From contig JAKCWW010000884.1 of assembly GCA_026260175.1 (NCBI GenBank), positions 8,946-72,945 on the forward strand: a stretch of DNA of 64,000 nucleotides, in the 5' to 3' direction. Both the position numbers and the translations under genes were made by a program. Of the stretch, positions 9,576 through 20,552 are shown one piece after another. The DNA is from Reticulitermes lucifugus (lineage: Eukaryota > Arthropoda > Insecta > Blattodea > Rhinotermitidae). A model generated the notes under the pieces. It was given only the letters and a program-made list of their open reading frames with translations. It ran no database searches and was not told the DNA's origin. Every line of letters begins with the position of its first letter. Within the stretch, counting starts at the first letter, position 1.

Positions 9576-11129
9576 ATTAAAGAACGTGGTACATATATTT
9601 ACCACTGTGACATACTATTTAGCACATTCGCCCACAAATGAGCCGGCAACCTGTATAACGCGATCCTACTGTAATTAGAACAGGCTGATTGTTTTTAACA
9701 TTTTGTATTATTCTGTTTGACCGCAAAGATGAGGGCCATATTTATGTGAAATACAATCAAGATCAAAAGTTTTTGCACTGCCCAGTGTTCCGAATCGATG
9801 TGCCCGTGATTACAGCATTTGAAATGCATGTTGACGTCCATGTTGGTCAGAAATAAAGTGATTAATGGTTTGCATTGTGTCAGGACGATGTTCTAATTAA
9901 ACCTACCGTACCCAATAATCATGATGGGATGAATGATAGTCAACTGATGTAAATTCATAAATCGGCAGACAATTAAAGTTAACCTTTGTAATAAAACCTC
10001 CCATTGACCCACTATGAATATTTAAATCACAATTTAATAAAGTAGAAAATTAAGGCATGTTTAAAACCATGTACTTGTTTTATAGTGTAATGTTATATGG
10101 GGAATATTAATATTCTTAATTACAAAAATTATCATACAAGTCAAGATTTAAAGATATTACTGTGATGAAGATACAGGGTGATTCCTATACAACGAAAGTC
10201 AAATTTTAAGCTGGATTTGGCTCGCCCGTTGTGTCCACCAAATGTTGCTTGTATTCTGTTTGAGTCACGCGGTTTCAGCCGGTAACCCAGTAGTTTTGCA
10301 CAAGAAACACACGTTACTGCAGCTACTGAATGACAATGATGGACGCACGGGAAATTAAGGTTGCCGCATCCTGCCACCTAGCGTGAAAGAGGCGAATGAG
10401 TCACGGCTATCTCGTCATGAGATGCCGGGGAACTGACAAGTAGTTGGAATGTAATCAGGTTAGACATACTCTGGTTTTCTGGATTATGTGACTGTTATCT
10501 GGTGGTTGGTTACCTGATTCTTGAAGCAACGTGTCTCATGTTTCGCCCTGAATATAGATTAAATAGAAATAAAATTTTAAAAGAACATGAAGTACCGAAG
10601 TATTTAGGCATACATTCAATTTCAAACATAAGCCACACATTATCGTGTAATTCGTGATATCTCTTAGCATACAGGAGAAACTCAAACCGTAAGATGTCCT
10701 TCTAAGTGCTCCCATCTGCGAAATATTTAAGTTACGCCTGAAGAACACAGCAAAGGCACAGAGAAAACAGGCTGACGTTTAGTTTCAACTAATCTAAATT
10801 GCAGTTCAAAAGTTAACTTTTTGGGGCCTGAAATTGATCTAAATAACACAGAAAGCTAATTTCCTACCACTAAGTCTGCATTACGAAGACCAACCTGTTA
10901 CTGCTGTTTAGCTAAATATACTTATTCTGAGAATTATATAAACATCTACGTGCACGATATTTGCAAAATTCAGAGGTTATGAGTGCTGAACTAGGTGTAA
11001 AATTTACATATCAGTGCGATTTAAAGGTTCGGTGTCACGTAAGTAATGTGTTGGTATCTTGTGATGACAAAAGATCTCCGTACGTAGTTCTAACAACAAT
11101 TGCCAGAACAGAAAAGTATTCCAGGTAGA
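9576..11129. other. No gene recognised
   Basis: AT-rich. Phrases such as ACAGGGTGATTCCTATACAA near 10171 resemble transposon ends, but I could not find a partner. Confidence 0.45.
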
Positions 11130-11420
11130 AAGTACAAGTAAAGTTATCCATGTCCACGCCTTGAAGGCATATAGGGTGAGCAGATGCATAGCTTCACTCA
11201 TTCTTAACCTGGGCGCCAGATGGAAATGAGCGGCCAACTTCACGCCCCGGCCAAATTGCCTACGGGAAATAACTGAAGTACCAATAAAATAGGAGGGTGG
11301 ATGGGCCACAGAGCCGTTGTGGACGTTTTGGGGAACAGCAAATCAGTTGCCCCCGCCGGTATTCAAACTCCAGATTGTTCAGCCCGTGGCCTAGTCACTA
11401 TACTGACTACATTATCCCGA
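11130..11420 (-). mobile_element. SINE family A
   Basis: Left to right on the plus strand: AGTAAAGTTATCCATGTCC (3' end reversed), GCCTTGAAGGCA, CTCATTCTTAACCTGGGCGC, GGGCCACAGAGCCGTTGTGG, and a reversed B-box-like GGTATTCAAACTCC near 11358, followed by a degraded tRNA-like head ending around 11420. It is strongly diverged from the 43405 copy but collinear. Confidence 0.7.
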
Positions 11421-12044
11421 TTCCTCTTATTCCAGGTACAAATAATACTTAAAAGTTTGGAACATGTGTCCGTCGGAAGATGTAACATCTAAAGGTTGTG
11501 TATGCTGGATAACGGATAAGAGGAACCACGAGATATGCTGATGTGTTCCGTATATATTGAACACAAACCTGAGAACCAGCAGGGATTCAATTTCAAGTCG
11601 CTTACTGTGCAGTGGTCATACATATATATAGGGCGGTAGCTGTCTAGAGGCAGCTCTCCAGCAGAAAACCGAAGTCAGTCTAGCAACCTGCTAAGGCCTA
11701 TCATTTCTCAAAGTCACAGAAACAACAGTCCTAAAGGGAAGACTCCAAAAGCCCTAAGGAGACACTCCATCCACTGGACAGGCGAAGAATGGTTAGCAAC
11801 TTGGTATGGTCAAATGTTGCCGGAAGTGACAGAAATAAATCTCCTTACAGGTACAAGAGTCCTGGAAGACAGCACAAAAGATTGCGAGATTCACATCCGT
11901 GGCCCAAACAAGAAGATACCGTGTAAAACTGAACCACGTTTCCCTATAACACTTTCTCTATATCCGGGGCACTTTAAGTGTATACACTTCATACAGTTTA
12001 AATTGATCTTCACAGTGGATACCAGAATAGTTATAGAATAGCAA
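11421..12044. other. No gene recognised
   Basis: A 75-codon plus-strand frame (11814-12041) has no known domain. It is bracketed by two family A SINEs in the same orientation, so it could be part of an unrecognised repeat. Confidence 0.4.
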
Positions 12045-12310
12045 AGGTACAGCTGTCCCTTTACATGCCTTGAGGCATGCAGTGGAATGGATGTAAAGTT
12101 CTAATCATTCCTAACCTTAGCAGTAGATGAAGGTAAGTGGTATGCTTCAGGTTCGGGCCTATTTAACCCGGGGCAAGAGACTCGACAGTTATTGAATGGG
12201 GGACTAGGTGGGCCCCAGAGCTGGCCTGGATCTACAGACACAGGTTTTGTCCCAATTTTCTTGTCGGCCAGCCAGTAGCCCATTCATTATACTGCCTAGG
12301 CTATTCCGAA
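12045..12310 (-). mobile_element. SINE family A
   Basis: Landmarks in order on the plus strand: TGTCCCTTTACATGCCTTGA, GGCATGCAGTGGAATGGATG, CATTCCTAACCTTAGCAGTA, TATTTAACCCGGGGCAAG and GGGCCCCAGAGCTGG. They match 11130-11420 and the reverse of 43405-43710. The head region at 12240-12310 is degraded. Confidence 0.7.
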
Positions 12311-13236
12311 ACCCTGTTGTAGCTGGCAATACTGTAATCAATCTAGGAATTTTTATGGATATAGTCAATTAGTAACACACTGTCGCTGTGTTAGGTCTGT
12401 AACTCATGTATGTCATGCTATGTATCCGTTGATTAGACATTATAAAATGTAGCAGTGTTACGACTGGGCTATGGAGTAAGATAACTGGACTTCAATTCCC
12501 AGTTAGGACAGAGATTCTTCGCTACCCACCATGTTCAAACCGTCTCTAATATCGAACCAAGGTCCTCTTAACTTAAACTGGTATCAGGAGCTATTTCCAA
12601 AGGCGTAGAAAGGGTCGCGGCAACAATATAATCACCGATGTCATTAAACGTGCAGCCACATAGTCTCTTTATGGCGTGACAATTAATTATAGTGAATCAA
12701 ACACAACGATGTTATTTTAACACATGTCTTTCTCAAGTAATTTACATGACAACATTCCGTGTATACGTAAAGCAAGTGAGTTTAATTTAGCTTAACATGC
12801 CGTTAAGTAAGTCCATGAGATGTCGTTCAAGCCGGCAGTAGTCCTACTGAACAGAATGACACTAAGGAACAGTCTGGATAACAATTTGTTGTAATGTAAA
12901 TAAGAACGAGGCTTGGAATTGGTAACACGATGTTTGTGCTGACATTAGGGCTACATATTCAGTACTAACTTATTACACCATACACTTGGCTTCACATACT
13001 GTGAGGCTACAGTGCCGTTAGCAACGAAATTTCCTACCATTTGGCAGATATTACTGAGGTCTCAAAGAGTTTATGAGCAATCACACGCCTTAGTACATTA
13101 GATGTAGGTTCTAAATTTGCCGAACATTTATCACTTCTCCCTGGTAAATAGCTACACAACGTAACATCCCGTAACACTTGAACATTCATAAAAACCGCTG
13201 TGAGAACCTCAACTCTCACAACTGTTATTTTGATAT
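12311..13236. other. No gene recognised
   Basis: At 12440-12560 a motif reading CTTCAATTCCCAGTTAGG could be a worn tRNA-like B box, but the rest of a head is not visible. Confidence 0.4.
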
Positions 13237-13620
13237 CTTCTTTGTTCTGGAATGTTACGCAGCGTAGATTGCTAGTTAGTTACCGACGTTTCGGGATAAC
13301 CTACCGGTCCCTTCTCCAAGGGTCAAGCAGTCTAAAATAATGCTGTGAACACTCAGGTCCGCAGTTATATACGGAATGCTCCACGCTCCTCCACTAACCC
13401 TACTGGCTAGCGTCACGTTCTCTGTGAGCCAATCACTGCCCACACCATTTCCTATATAACTACGCATCTAAGATTTCCCGGAATTCTTCTTGTACTGTTG
13501 ACCCTTGAAAATGGGACCGATAACTTGTACCGAAACGTCTGTAAGTAACTACCAATCTATGCTGCGTAACATCCCAGAAGAGCAGAGATCTCATTTACAT
13601 CGCAGTGCACGCCTGAAATC
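13237..13620. mobile_element. Foldback element with GAAACGTC core (family F), copy 1
   Basis: The left arm (13244-13329) reads TTCTGGAATGTTACGCAGCG, then TAGTTAGTTACCGACGTTTC. The right arm (13500-13590) is its inverted copy, with CCGAAACGTCTGTAAGTAAC and GCTGCGTAACATCCCAGAAG. The arms are about 80% identical with a spacer of about 170 bp. On each arm GAAACGTC is preceded by a GGGACC hairpin and a CTTGGAGA or CTTGAAAA box. That box resembles, but does not match, the hammerhead CTGANGA box. Flanks such as CGCAGTGCACGCCTGAAATC recur at the 39933 copy. Confidence 0.7.
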
Positions 13621-14261
13621 ACGCAACTGTCATTTTGCTTTCATGCTCACATATAAATAATATTTTGTACTGCACATGACAGTTCAAATAAATAACCACA
13701 CATCCATACATTATCTCAGTGTCTATTAGTATTAAATTCATCTCGCTGTTTTCGTTCGCCTGAGTGCTATCAATATCATTATAATGGTCATGCAAAGCAT
13801 AAAAACAAAAAGGGGAGGGGGTGGAATGAGTTTTTATGAAACAGAAATTATCACCAGCCTCCGTGCCTTTCAAAGGGATTTCAGCAGACGACATATTTCA
13901 TGTTAGCGAAACCGCCTGCTCAGGTCTGTTAAAAAGGAAAATCTAAAAACGACACATCTGTAGCGAACACAAAATTTACCTATCGGATAGCAGTCAACAC
14001 GTATTACATTGCTGAAAATTGCAGTTAATAAGGCACGAAATGTGAGCAGGCTATATCATACGGAGTGGAAATGCCTTGAAATGTAAATAGAGAAAATGTG
14101 CGCAAAGCGAAACACTTCTGGCACTTTCGCGTAAGAACAGGAACCATACGAACATTGGTAAACTTTGTAACCAAATTAATCATGGTACCAAAAGTAAATG
14201 TAACGACAGGAACATTAAACTAGGTGACATTAATGAGCACAGGTACATTTGTAACCTTGGT
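13621..14261. other. No feature recognised
   Basis: No gene or repeat that I can support. The 91-codon minus-strand frame at 13619-13894 shows no domain. Confidence 0.5.
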
Positions 14262-14450
14262 AAAGGTAAAAGGTAACGTTGTCTCAGCCGTGATGGCACA
14301 CAGGGAAGGCGCTAGATGGAAGTAAATGGTCTACTTCATGTCCCGACCGATTTACCACCGGAAAAGAAACCGGACACCCATTGCATATGAGGATGAATGT
14401 TTGAAAGAAGGAAAACATTCCTTGCCTCTACCTTTTCTTTTAACGGGCGA
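14262..14450 (-). mobile_element. SINE family A, truncated
   Basis: Begins at the family's TTGGTAAAGGTAAAAGGTAA end, then GATGGCACACAGGGAAGGCG, GGAAGTAAATGGTCTACTTC, CCGATTTACCACCGGAAAAG and CCGGACACCCATTGC. The tRNA head is absent. Confidence 0.7.
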
Positions 14451-14754
14451 ATTATTCAAAGACAATTACCTCTTACATGAAACACAACAAGCATAACTTT
14501 CAAAAAACTACTGTCTGATCCTATTCTGCAACACACCAAAGGCTGATCCGGCAGGACCCACAGGGCCTCCTTGTCGCCGACGGCTGCACCTTCTTCAAGA
14601 GAGGTTCTGATCAGTTTAGAGTTTCCCCCAGCAATTACTTCTCTGATCGACACACCAGCCCCAGGTGATTCCGCAGCTACAGTACATCCAGATAATTCCC
14701 ATATGTCAACTGCTTTTATGCCATTGGTAAGTTTCGAACGAGATCAGGGCAGGA

Positions 14755-15007
14755 AATCTGTACAACTTAGCGTCGTTAGGGAAGGATGGTCGTGTATCTT
14801 ACAGTACACCAAATGATCATCTGTACAACTCAGCGTCGTTAGGGAAGGATGGTCGTGCATCGTACAGTACACCAAATGATCATCTGTACAACTTAGCGTC
14901 GTTAGGGAAGGATGGTCGTGCATCGTACAGTACACCATATGATCATCTGTACAACTTAGCGTCGTTAGGGAAGGATGGTCGTGTATCGTACAGTACACCA
15001 TATGATC
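14755..15007. repeat. 63-bp minisatellite, four copies
   Basis: TACAACTTAGCGTCGTTAGG starts at 14761, 14824, 14887 and 14950, an exact 63-bp period with about 95% identity between units. Because 63 is a multiple of three, the minus strand stays open through the array and encodes a 21-residue repeat containing VYCTMHDHPSLTTLSC. This explains the 172-codon minus-strand frame at 14744-15262. I see no signal peptide or homology that would make it a gene. Confidence 0.9.
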
Positions 15008-15284
15008 CAAATATTTAAAAGATAGCATTATGCTAGGGTTTCGGCTACAGTGTGAAGGGGGGAAATAGAAGCCAGTGGTCAGATATACACATATAATAGA
15101 TCCGTTGGCAGAGCGCGATTCAGTTCCTGTACCATATTTCTTTGCCCTCCCCGCACTGTCAAACGAAGCGAAAGTTGTGTCGTTTACGTGACAGTTTTGA
15201 CATGTGTCAGTATCTCGCAAAGCCTTGCGTTGGTGAGGATATCGTGAATGCCCAGGTACCAAATTGACCTTACTTTGGCAGCCA

Positions 15285-15365
15285 TATACCGGAATTGGAA
15301 CCTCGGACCCTCCAGTCTGTAGTTACATGCTACACCGACCGCGCTACCCCGGATCTCTCGCTAAC
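15285..15365 (-). mobile_element. tRNA-like SINE head, degraded
   Basis: On the minus strand GGGGTAGCGCGGTCGGTG is an A-box-type start near 15355. GAGGTTCCAATTCC near 15305 is a B-box-type sequence one base from consensus. Spacing between the boxes fits a tRNA. The body to the left is not recognisable. Confidence 0.55.
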
Positions 15366-16039
15366 CTTGCTAACATTGGTAGTCAAGATCATAACCATTA
15401 AAACAATGAGAAGTGTAACCGAAGTAGTCATATGTGTACATAAGTCTTCATGCAAAATATCTGTCTCTTCCGCCCGATTTTAAGCCAAATTTGAACGTGT
15501 CGTCAAATTTTAGTAAAAACTGCCACCACAGAATTTCACGGAAACCCATCTGATAAAAGTCAAGTTCTTCCATGCGGAGAGACGGAAGGACGGGCAGTCA
15601 TGAAGCGAAGAGTAAATTTTCATAATTACCATGCGAACGAGTCCAAAAATGTTAATAAAACAAAGCAGAAGGAGTAAATTCTGCTTTCTCCTGTCTAACA
15701 TTAATTTACATTGAAGCATCCAAGAGGATATAGATGAGAAGTGCCGTTTTATACGTACATAAGGGGTTAGACACAATCCTCAATTAGCGCGCCTGGATTA
15801 CATGTAACAGGGGACGTAGTTACCTGGTCACAGCCTGTGATTTCATTTCGTTACGCTACAATTCATATTCCACACTTTAACTGGCCGCATTTAACCCATT
15901 AAAACACAGTGGTACCAACTGCTTTGTCATGCAAAAAGCCTATCAATTTTACCATCATAATGTACTTTCCTAAACATCATTTTGTTTAATCTGCTACAGC
16001 AGCCGTTTCGCATTGAATATTTTGAATTCTTAAGTATCA
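15366..16039. other. No gene recognised
   Basis: A stretch at 15530-15610 with GAATTTCACGGAAACCCATC and GAGAGACGGAAGGACGGG resembles text near 40260-40400. This suggests a diverged dispersed repeat, which I could not delimit. Confidence 0.4.
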
Positions 16040-16335
16040 ATGCCCCTACTAATTGAGCAACCAACTAACCAACCAACCAATCAACCAACTAACCAATCAT
16101 CTTAACTCCATTGTGCGCGGATCTCCGACAAAAATGACTAGTCGTTTAGCTGCTCAAGAAATATCACGTCCGTTTCGAAGCCAAAGGTCGATTTCCGAAT
16201 TCACAACAGCCCTGCACTGGTCTCTGTCCTGAGCCGGATACGTCTGCTCAGTATTATCACATTCTGTTTAAGAGTAAGACCAATATTAATAACATTTTTC
16301 CACGTATTCCAGGTCTGCCGACTGGTACCTTTTCT
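16040..16335 (-). mobile_element. LINE family X end, copy 3
   Basis: Collinear with 7125-7330. It has a tail of AACCAACCAACC-type units at 16058-16100, then TTAGCTGCTCAAGAAATATC, TTCACAACAGCCCTGCACTG and TCTGTCCTGAGCCGG. On the minus strand the coding part corresponds to the WRALVN-type end but no frame is open. Extends right to about 16335. Confidence 0.65.
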
Positions 16336-16624
16336 GAAAAATTTTAAAGTGACACATATGTGTAACTCTCACTCCTCGCATGCGTGCTACATGATTCGTC
16401 CGTCTCATTCTTCAAGTTCTGACAGATACAATATTAATTATAAGCAGATGCTCATTACACAACTATCTCATGCTTACTGTCACTCTTTATTAGGTCCAAC
16501 TGTTCCCGTAAGCAATCTTGTAAACCATAATTCAGTCCATGTTTCACTGTACATGGTGACCGTACCTTAAAAAATGTATTTTAAAACTTTAAACATTTTG
16601 TTAACTCGTAGAAGTAATATTAAA
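16336..16624. other. No feature recognised
   Basis: Short gap between two family X copies in opposite orientation. Nothing assignable. Confidence 0.45.
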
Positions 16625-16830
16625 CTAATATTAAAATGGGCATTGAAGAAATGCGTTGGGAGGCCGTGGACTGAATTCGTCTGCCTCGGGGGAGGGGCAA
16701 GTGGCGAGCTCTTGTGAACATGGTAATGAACTTTCTGATTCCATAAAATGTGCGGAATTTCCTGAATATCTCACGACCGCTTAGCTCGTGCAGAAGTTTG
16801 TGCTCCATGAGTTTGTGCTCGATAGAGTCA
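16625..16830 (+). mobile_element. LINE family X end, copy 4
   Basis: The plus-strand frame near 16675-16795 reads IRLPRGRGKWRALVNMVMNF, LIP, stop, NVRNFLNISRPLSS. This is the WRALVN-MN C-terminus of family X with one in-frame stop. It lies on the opposite strand from the copy at 16040-16335, so the two ends face away from each other. Confidence 0.75.
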
Positions 16831-17203
16831 GTCTATAACCACATTGAACACAAAACTATCGCGTAATCCCAAACTGCAAAACAACGCTAAGTATTATTCT
16901 ATCAAGAGGTATTACCATCATGACATACGCATTAAATGCTTTCAGTTATAGTATTAACTCTAGACGATTATCTGTGAACGCTTCCATACGCAGCTGTATC
17001 GTGCATGTCCTTTATCTGTGCAATATTAATTTTTAACTATATAATGTATGCAACAATATTACATAATACATAATTTATGAAATGCAAATTTTAAACCATA
17101 AATTTAATTTTACGTTGTGTTCACCGTGCATCTTGACATTAACTTTCAATTTCTTCAACCAACGAATGCACCTTTTTATTTCTGTTCAATTCACCCTACA
17201 TAT

Positions 17204-17231
17204 GTTTCGGCCGTGACTCGGCCATCATCAG
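17204..17231 (-). ncRNA. Hammerhead ribozyme-like core with perfect 5-bp stem II
   Basis: On the minus strand: CTGATGA (17231-17225), one base, GGCCG / CGGCC stem closing a 5-base loop, then GAAAC (17208-17204) and ATA. Both boxes are intact. No inverted partner is visible nearby, so this is a solo module. Flanking sequence to 17400 is AT-rich and unassigned. Confidence 0.6.
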
Positions 17232-18194
17232 GGGTACGTTGATATGTTCACTTCACTGTTCTCTGCCCCATTTGGTATTATCACAACCGTTACACTGTTT
17301 AAGGCTATTATTTACGTTGGCAATCACCAGTATACACAATTTCTTCAAGTAGTGTCTTGAAATGTCTTGGTGTATAGAACTATAAATTGTGAATATAGAG
17401 CACTGTGTCGTGAATGTTAAAATTATTAAAATGACTGTTAATGAAATTTGTTAAAATTGTTAAAATTGCTGGCAGTTGGTCTTGTATAGATATTGACGTC
17501 CGTATCCTGCTGTTGTTATTGTGCTGTTGCGTGGTTGTGACTTTACGTTCACCGTGTTTCTTTTATGTTACAACAGCAAACATACAGAAACACTACGAAT
17601 AGGAGACAATACACGCAGACAGAATGGATGTATTTTTAGAGTCGATAATTTTACAAATTTTCTAAAGTTTGACGCTAACGCACAATCAAACATAATCGCA
17701 ATCACATTCAGCAGCAGCAACAACAACAACAACAACAACAACAACAGGAATTAGAACATAGTATTTTAATCCTAGTGGAAAGCTCCGGCTACCCGATCTG
17801 GCATGACCATATCCGTATCAGTATTTTAAGATATTGACAAGCCTGTTTAGGCATTTAGTAACCTTCCATTATGTATAGACGTTACAAAAACGTGTTTTTC
17901 TACTTCCGCCACGAGATTTAAACAGTTCTCGGGGAAGAACTCCAGAGAATTAGCAACAGCGTGTTCCATTGCTATACTGGGTGCATTTGGTAAGAACGGC
18001 AACATTTTCAGCATCTGCTGTAGCATTGGCAAGTGTTTATTAAACTTTCTGAATGTTATTATCACTGCGATACTTTGTGTAGCTACTTTCACCAACTGTT
18101 ACTCCTCCCGACTTGCGGCATACGACACAAGGCCGGCCGAGTCTCTGCCCGCTGCTTCTCGGTCAAGCAGGAAATGTTCCACCCGTTACTATGG
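17232..18194. other. No gene recognised; contains a CAA microsatellite
   Basis: Apart from the CAG/CAA run at 17709-17747 nothing is assignable. The 77-codon plus-strand frame at 17521-17754 ends in poly-Asn coded by that run and is not credible as a gene. Confidence 0.5.
17709..17747. repeat. (CAG)(CAA)n microsatellite
   Basis: Three CAG-type units are followed by about ten CAA units. Confidence 0.95.
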
Positions 18195-18202
18195 ATATAG
18201 GA

Positions 18203-18476
18203 CAGTGGGTCCCAAACGTTTTTGCTCACGGCACAGTATTACCTGCCACAAGAAATCGTGGAACACTGAACAATTAGGTTGGCAACACAATGGGGGGGTC
18301 GGAGATTCGTGTATGCGAGGTGCAGAGGATGACTATTATTGCATATTACTTATGTGTAAGTAAAATTTATTCTAAATTATATTGTTTATAAATGTTCTTT
18401 TATGTGAAATAATAGAACATCCAAAATATGGCGGCAGACCTAGCGGAAGTCACGGCACGTCTTACGGTAGCCACTG
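18203..18476. mobile_element. hAT-type MITE with 8-bp target duplication
   Basis: The left end is CAGTGGGTCCCAAACGTTTT followed by GCTCACGGCACA. The right end, reversed, is CAGTGGCTACCGTAAGACGT followed by GCCGTGAC. These are imperfect inverted repeats of the CAGTGGTTCCCAA type. The flanks ATATAGGA (18195-18202) and ATATAGGG (18477-18484) form an 8-bp target duplication with one mismatch, the size expected for hAT. At 274 bp it has no coding capacity. Confidence 0.85.
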
Positions 18477-18484
18477 ATATAGGG

Positions 18485-20019
18485 AGACAGGGCCGGTGCA
18501 GGAGTTGTGAGCGAAACAACACGAACCGATGACCCTAATAACGGCCGCCAATGGGAAAAATACGAGGGACTATGTGCCGAAGACGGGTTGTCGTTAACAG
18601 AGGCGGACATTTAAAAATAAGAAATAATAAAACGTAAATAAATAATATTGTAAGGAAGACATAGGCTACAGAGAGAAGGAAGCTTGGGACAAAGCTAAGA
18701 AATACGGGAGGAAAATATAAGAAATGTATGAGGAAGGAAGTTTGTTAATTATGAGAAAGAGAATTAAATGGAAAAAAATACGTAGGGCTGAGAAATGTAG
18801 GGAGCAGGATACCAAAAAAAAAAGAAAAAAGAAACATTAGGAGGAAAAGGTGAAGGGGAAAGAAGACAGGAAGCCCTAAAAAGAAAAACAAAGCCATTCA
18901 CTATTGGTGAATTACAGTAAATCGAGGTCTTGTGGACGCATGATATAAATAAAACTTGTATTCTCGTGCTGTCTTTTAAGAGAGTAGAATTCGTTTCTTT
19001 AATATATAAAAATGAAGTCATAGCTACCCTAGTATAAAATGCGACTGGAAACTTACCCACTGCACCTCCCTCTCTTCCTTTCTTTACTCTTTGCAATTTA
19101 TTTATTTTTTTCCACTGAGTATATTCCCCCTACCCCTCCTGTCATCCAGGACACAGTTATTATACTATATGTGTGTGTACGCCCACAGACTTTGCCAAGA
19201 AATGAATGGGGTTGCTGACCGGGAAACAAGACACATGAGTGACATTAATTTTTGTTCCTGGTAGTAGTTCTATGTTTGCGAATAGCTGGTTAAGCGGCAA
19301 ACTTCAGAACGACTGAAGTAGTTCGGCCAAGTAATTTTCGTTGAAAGAAGTCATCTAAAAGGAATCACATGGCTATGCTTCATTTGTCATATCAAATGAC
19401 GATCATGAACTGTTAACTTCAAGATGATAAATCTGAAATAAACAACCATAAAGTGAAATTATTGTCTCTTTCTGTAGAAATGCTTCTCTTAATGCACCGA
19501 ATAAAGTTCTCAGCTGTCCACGTATAGGTATTTATGGTTTCTCGTGGTTTATCTTGTGACACCCTCAGAATAACGAACAATGAAGTGAATAAATTGCGAA
19601 GTGGTCGTGGTCTAATTGAGATAATTTCCTGTAACTTTCCTAGAGAAACAGAGTAAAACGATGACACATAAAGCCAGTATAGCCACTTTTGGGACGAGAT
19701 TCGAAAGGGGAAATTTTCGAATAGAAGACTAAAGACTTATCGTTGTAAAACTAGCCGGTATACATATACCTAACATCGTTAGAGGACTCTCGAGATAATC
19801 TTACTAACCTAACAGTATTCCAACATTTTATATTTTTTTTAATAAAAGAAACAACATATATTTCCTGAGAACAACAGCAACCTCTAAACTCCGGGATCGT
19901 TATAGAAATTAAGCTGGAACACAAGTACCCTAATTAACTAAACCCACGCAGCATAAACGTCTTGAGTAGTTATTCGCTCATCCACTGAAGAAATTGCATG
20001 CCTTTTATGGAACCTGAAT
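18485..20019. other. No gene recognised
   Basis: A purine-rich tract at 18650-18860 (GGAAGG, GAAAGAG, AAAGAAAAAAG) gives a 110-codon minus-strand frame at 18764-19096 of low complexity. I see nothing else assignable. Confidence 0.5.
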
Positions 20020-20262
20020 GATCATTATCGTGTGCACAAGATTCTGCCACTTGATAGTACCCTGAGCCACATTAATTTTATCTACACCCTCCAACTCTAC
20101 TAAATTAAGATTAACTTTAATATTATCCATCCACCTTTATCTAAGTCTTCTACAAGGTTTCCTCCCGTCAGGATTTCCGACCAAACTTTTGTAACAGTTT
20201 ATCTTCTAGCTGACACTCGCTACATGCCCCGCCCATCCTATTCCTTTTTTATTATATTACTG
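20020..20262 (-). mobile_element. LINE family X end, copy 5, heavily decayed
   Basis: The reverse strand gives GWAGHVASVS, then LVGNPDGRKPCRRLR, stop, RWMDNIKVNLNLVELEGVDK, then INVAQGTIKWQNLVHTIM. The order (WAGHVA, VLVGKPEG, RPR-RW-DNIKVDL, LAQD, W--LVNTVM) matches copies 1 to 4. Internal stops show it is dead. Confidence 0.7.
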
Positions 20263-20516
20263 CAATAATGTATGATGATGAATGCAAATTATGAAGCTCC
20301 TCTTATGAAATGTGAGCAACACTTAATCTTTGAATGCAAACATGAAATAATCAATGGTTCTGTAAAACAACGAGTCATATTTGCATCAACATAATTATTC
20401 TTCTTAAAATTTAGAGTTGAAATGTTGTTATATGTTTTGAAAACGTACGGCACTTTTTGGACATCCTCCATTCTCCAAATTAAGTTCCCTAACTATATTA
20501 AGAGAATCTCGAAACC
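20263..20516. other. No feature recognised
   Basis: Nothing assignable. Confidence 0.5.
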
Positions 20517-20552
20517 CTGAAAATGGAAGCAGCTGGTTCCTCCGAAACGCTG
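20517..20552 (+). ncRNA. Near-intact hammerhead-like module (one box mutation)
   Basis: CTGAAAA stands at 20517-20523 where CTGANGA is expected. A GGAAGCAGCTGGTTCC hairpin (GGAA/TTCC) follows, with GAAAC at 20544-20548. Downstream TACCAGACTAC also follows the related modules at 48191 and 63326, so these form one family. Confidence 0.5.

Noticed and set aside
18764-19096. 110-codon minus-strand frame with Phe/Pro-rich text
   Set aside because: Translation of a purine-rich low-complexity tract. No domain.
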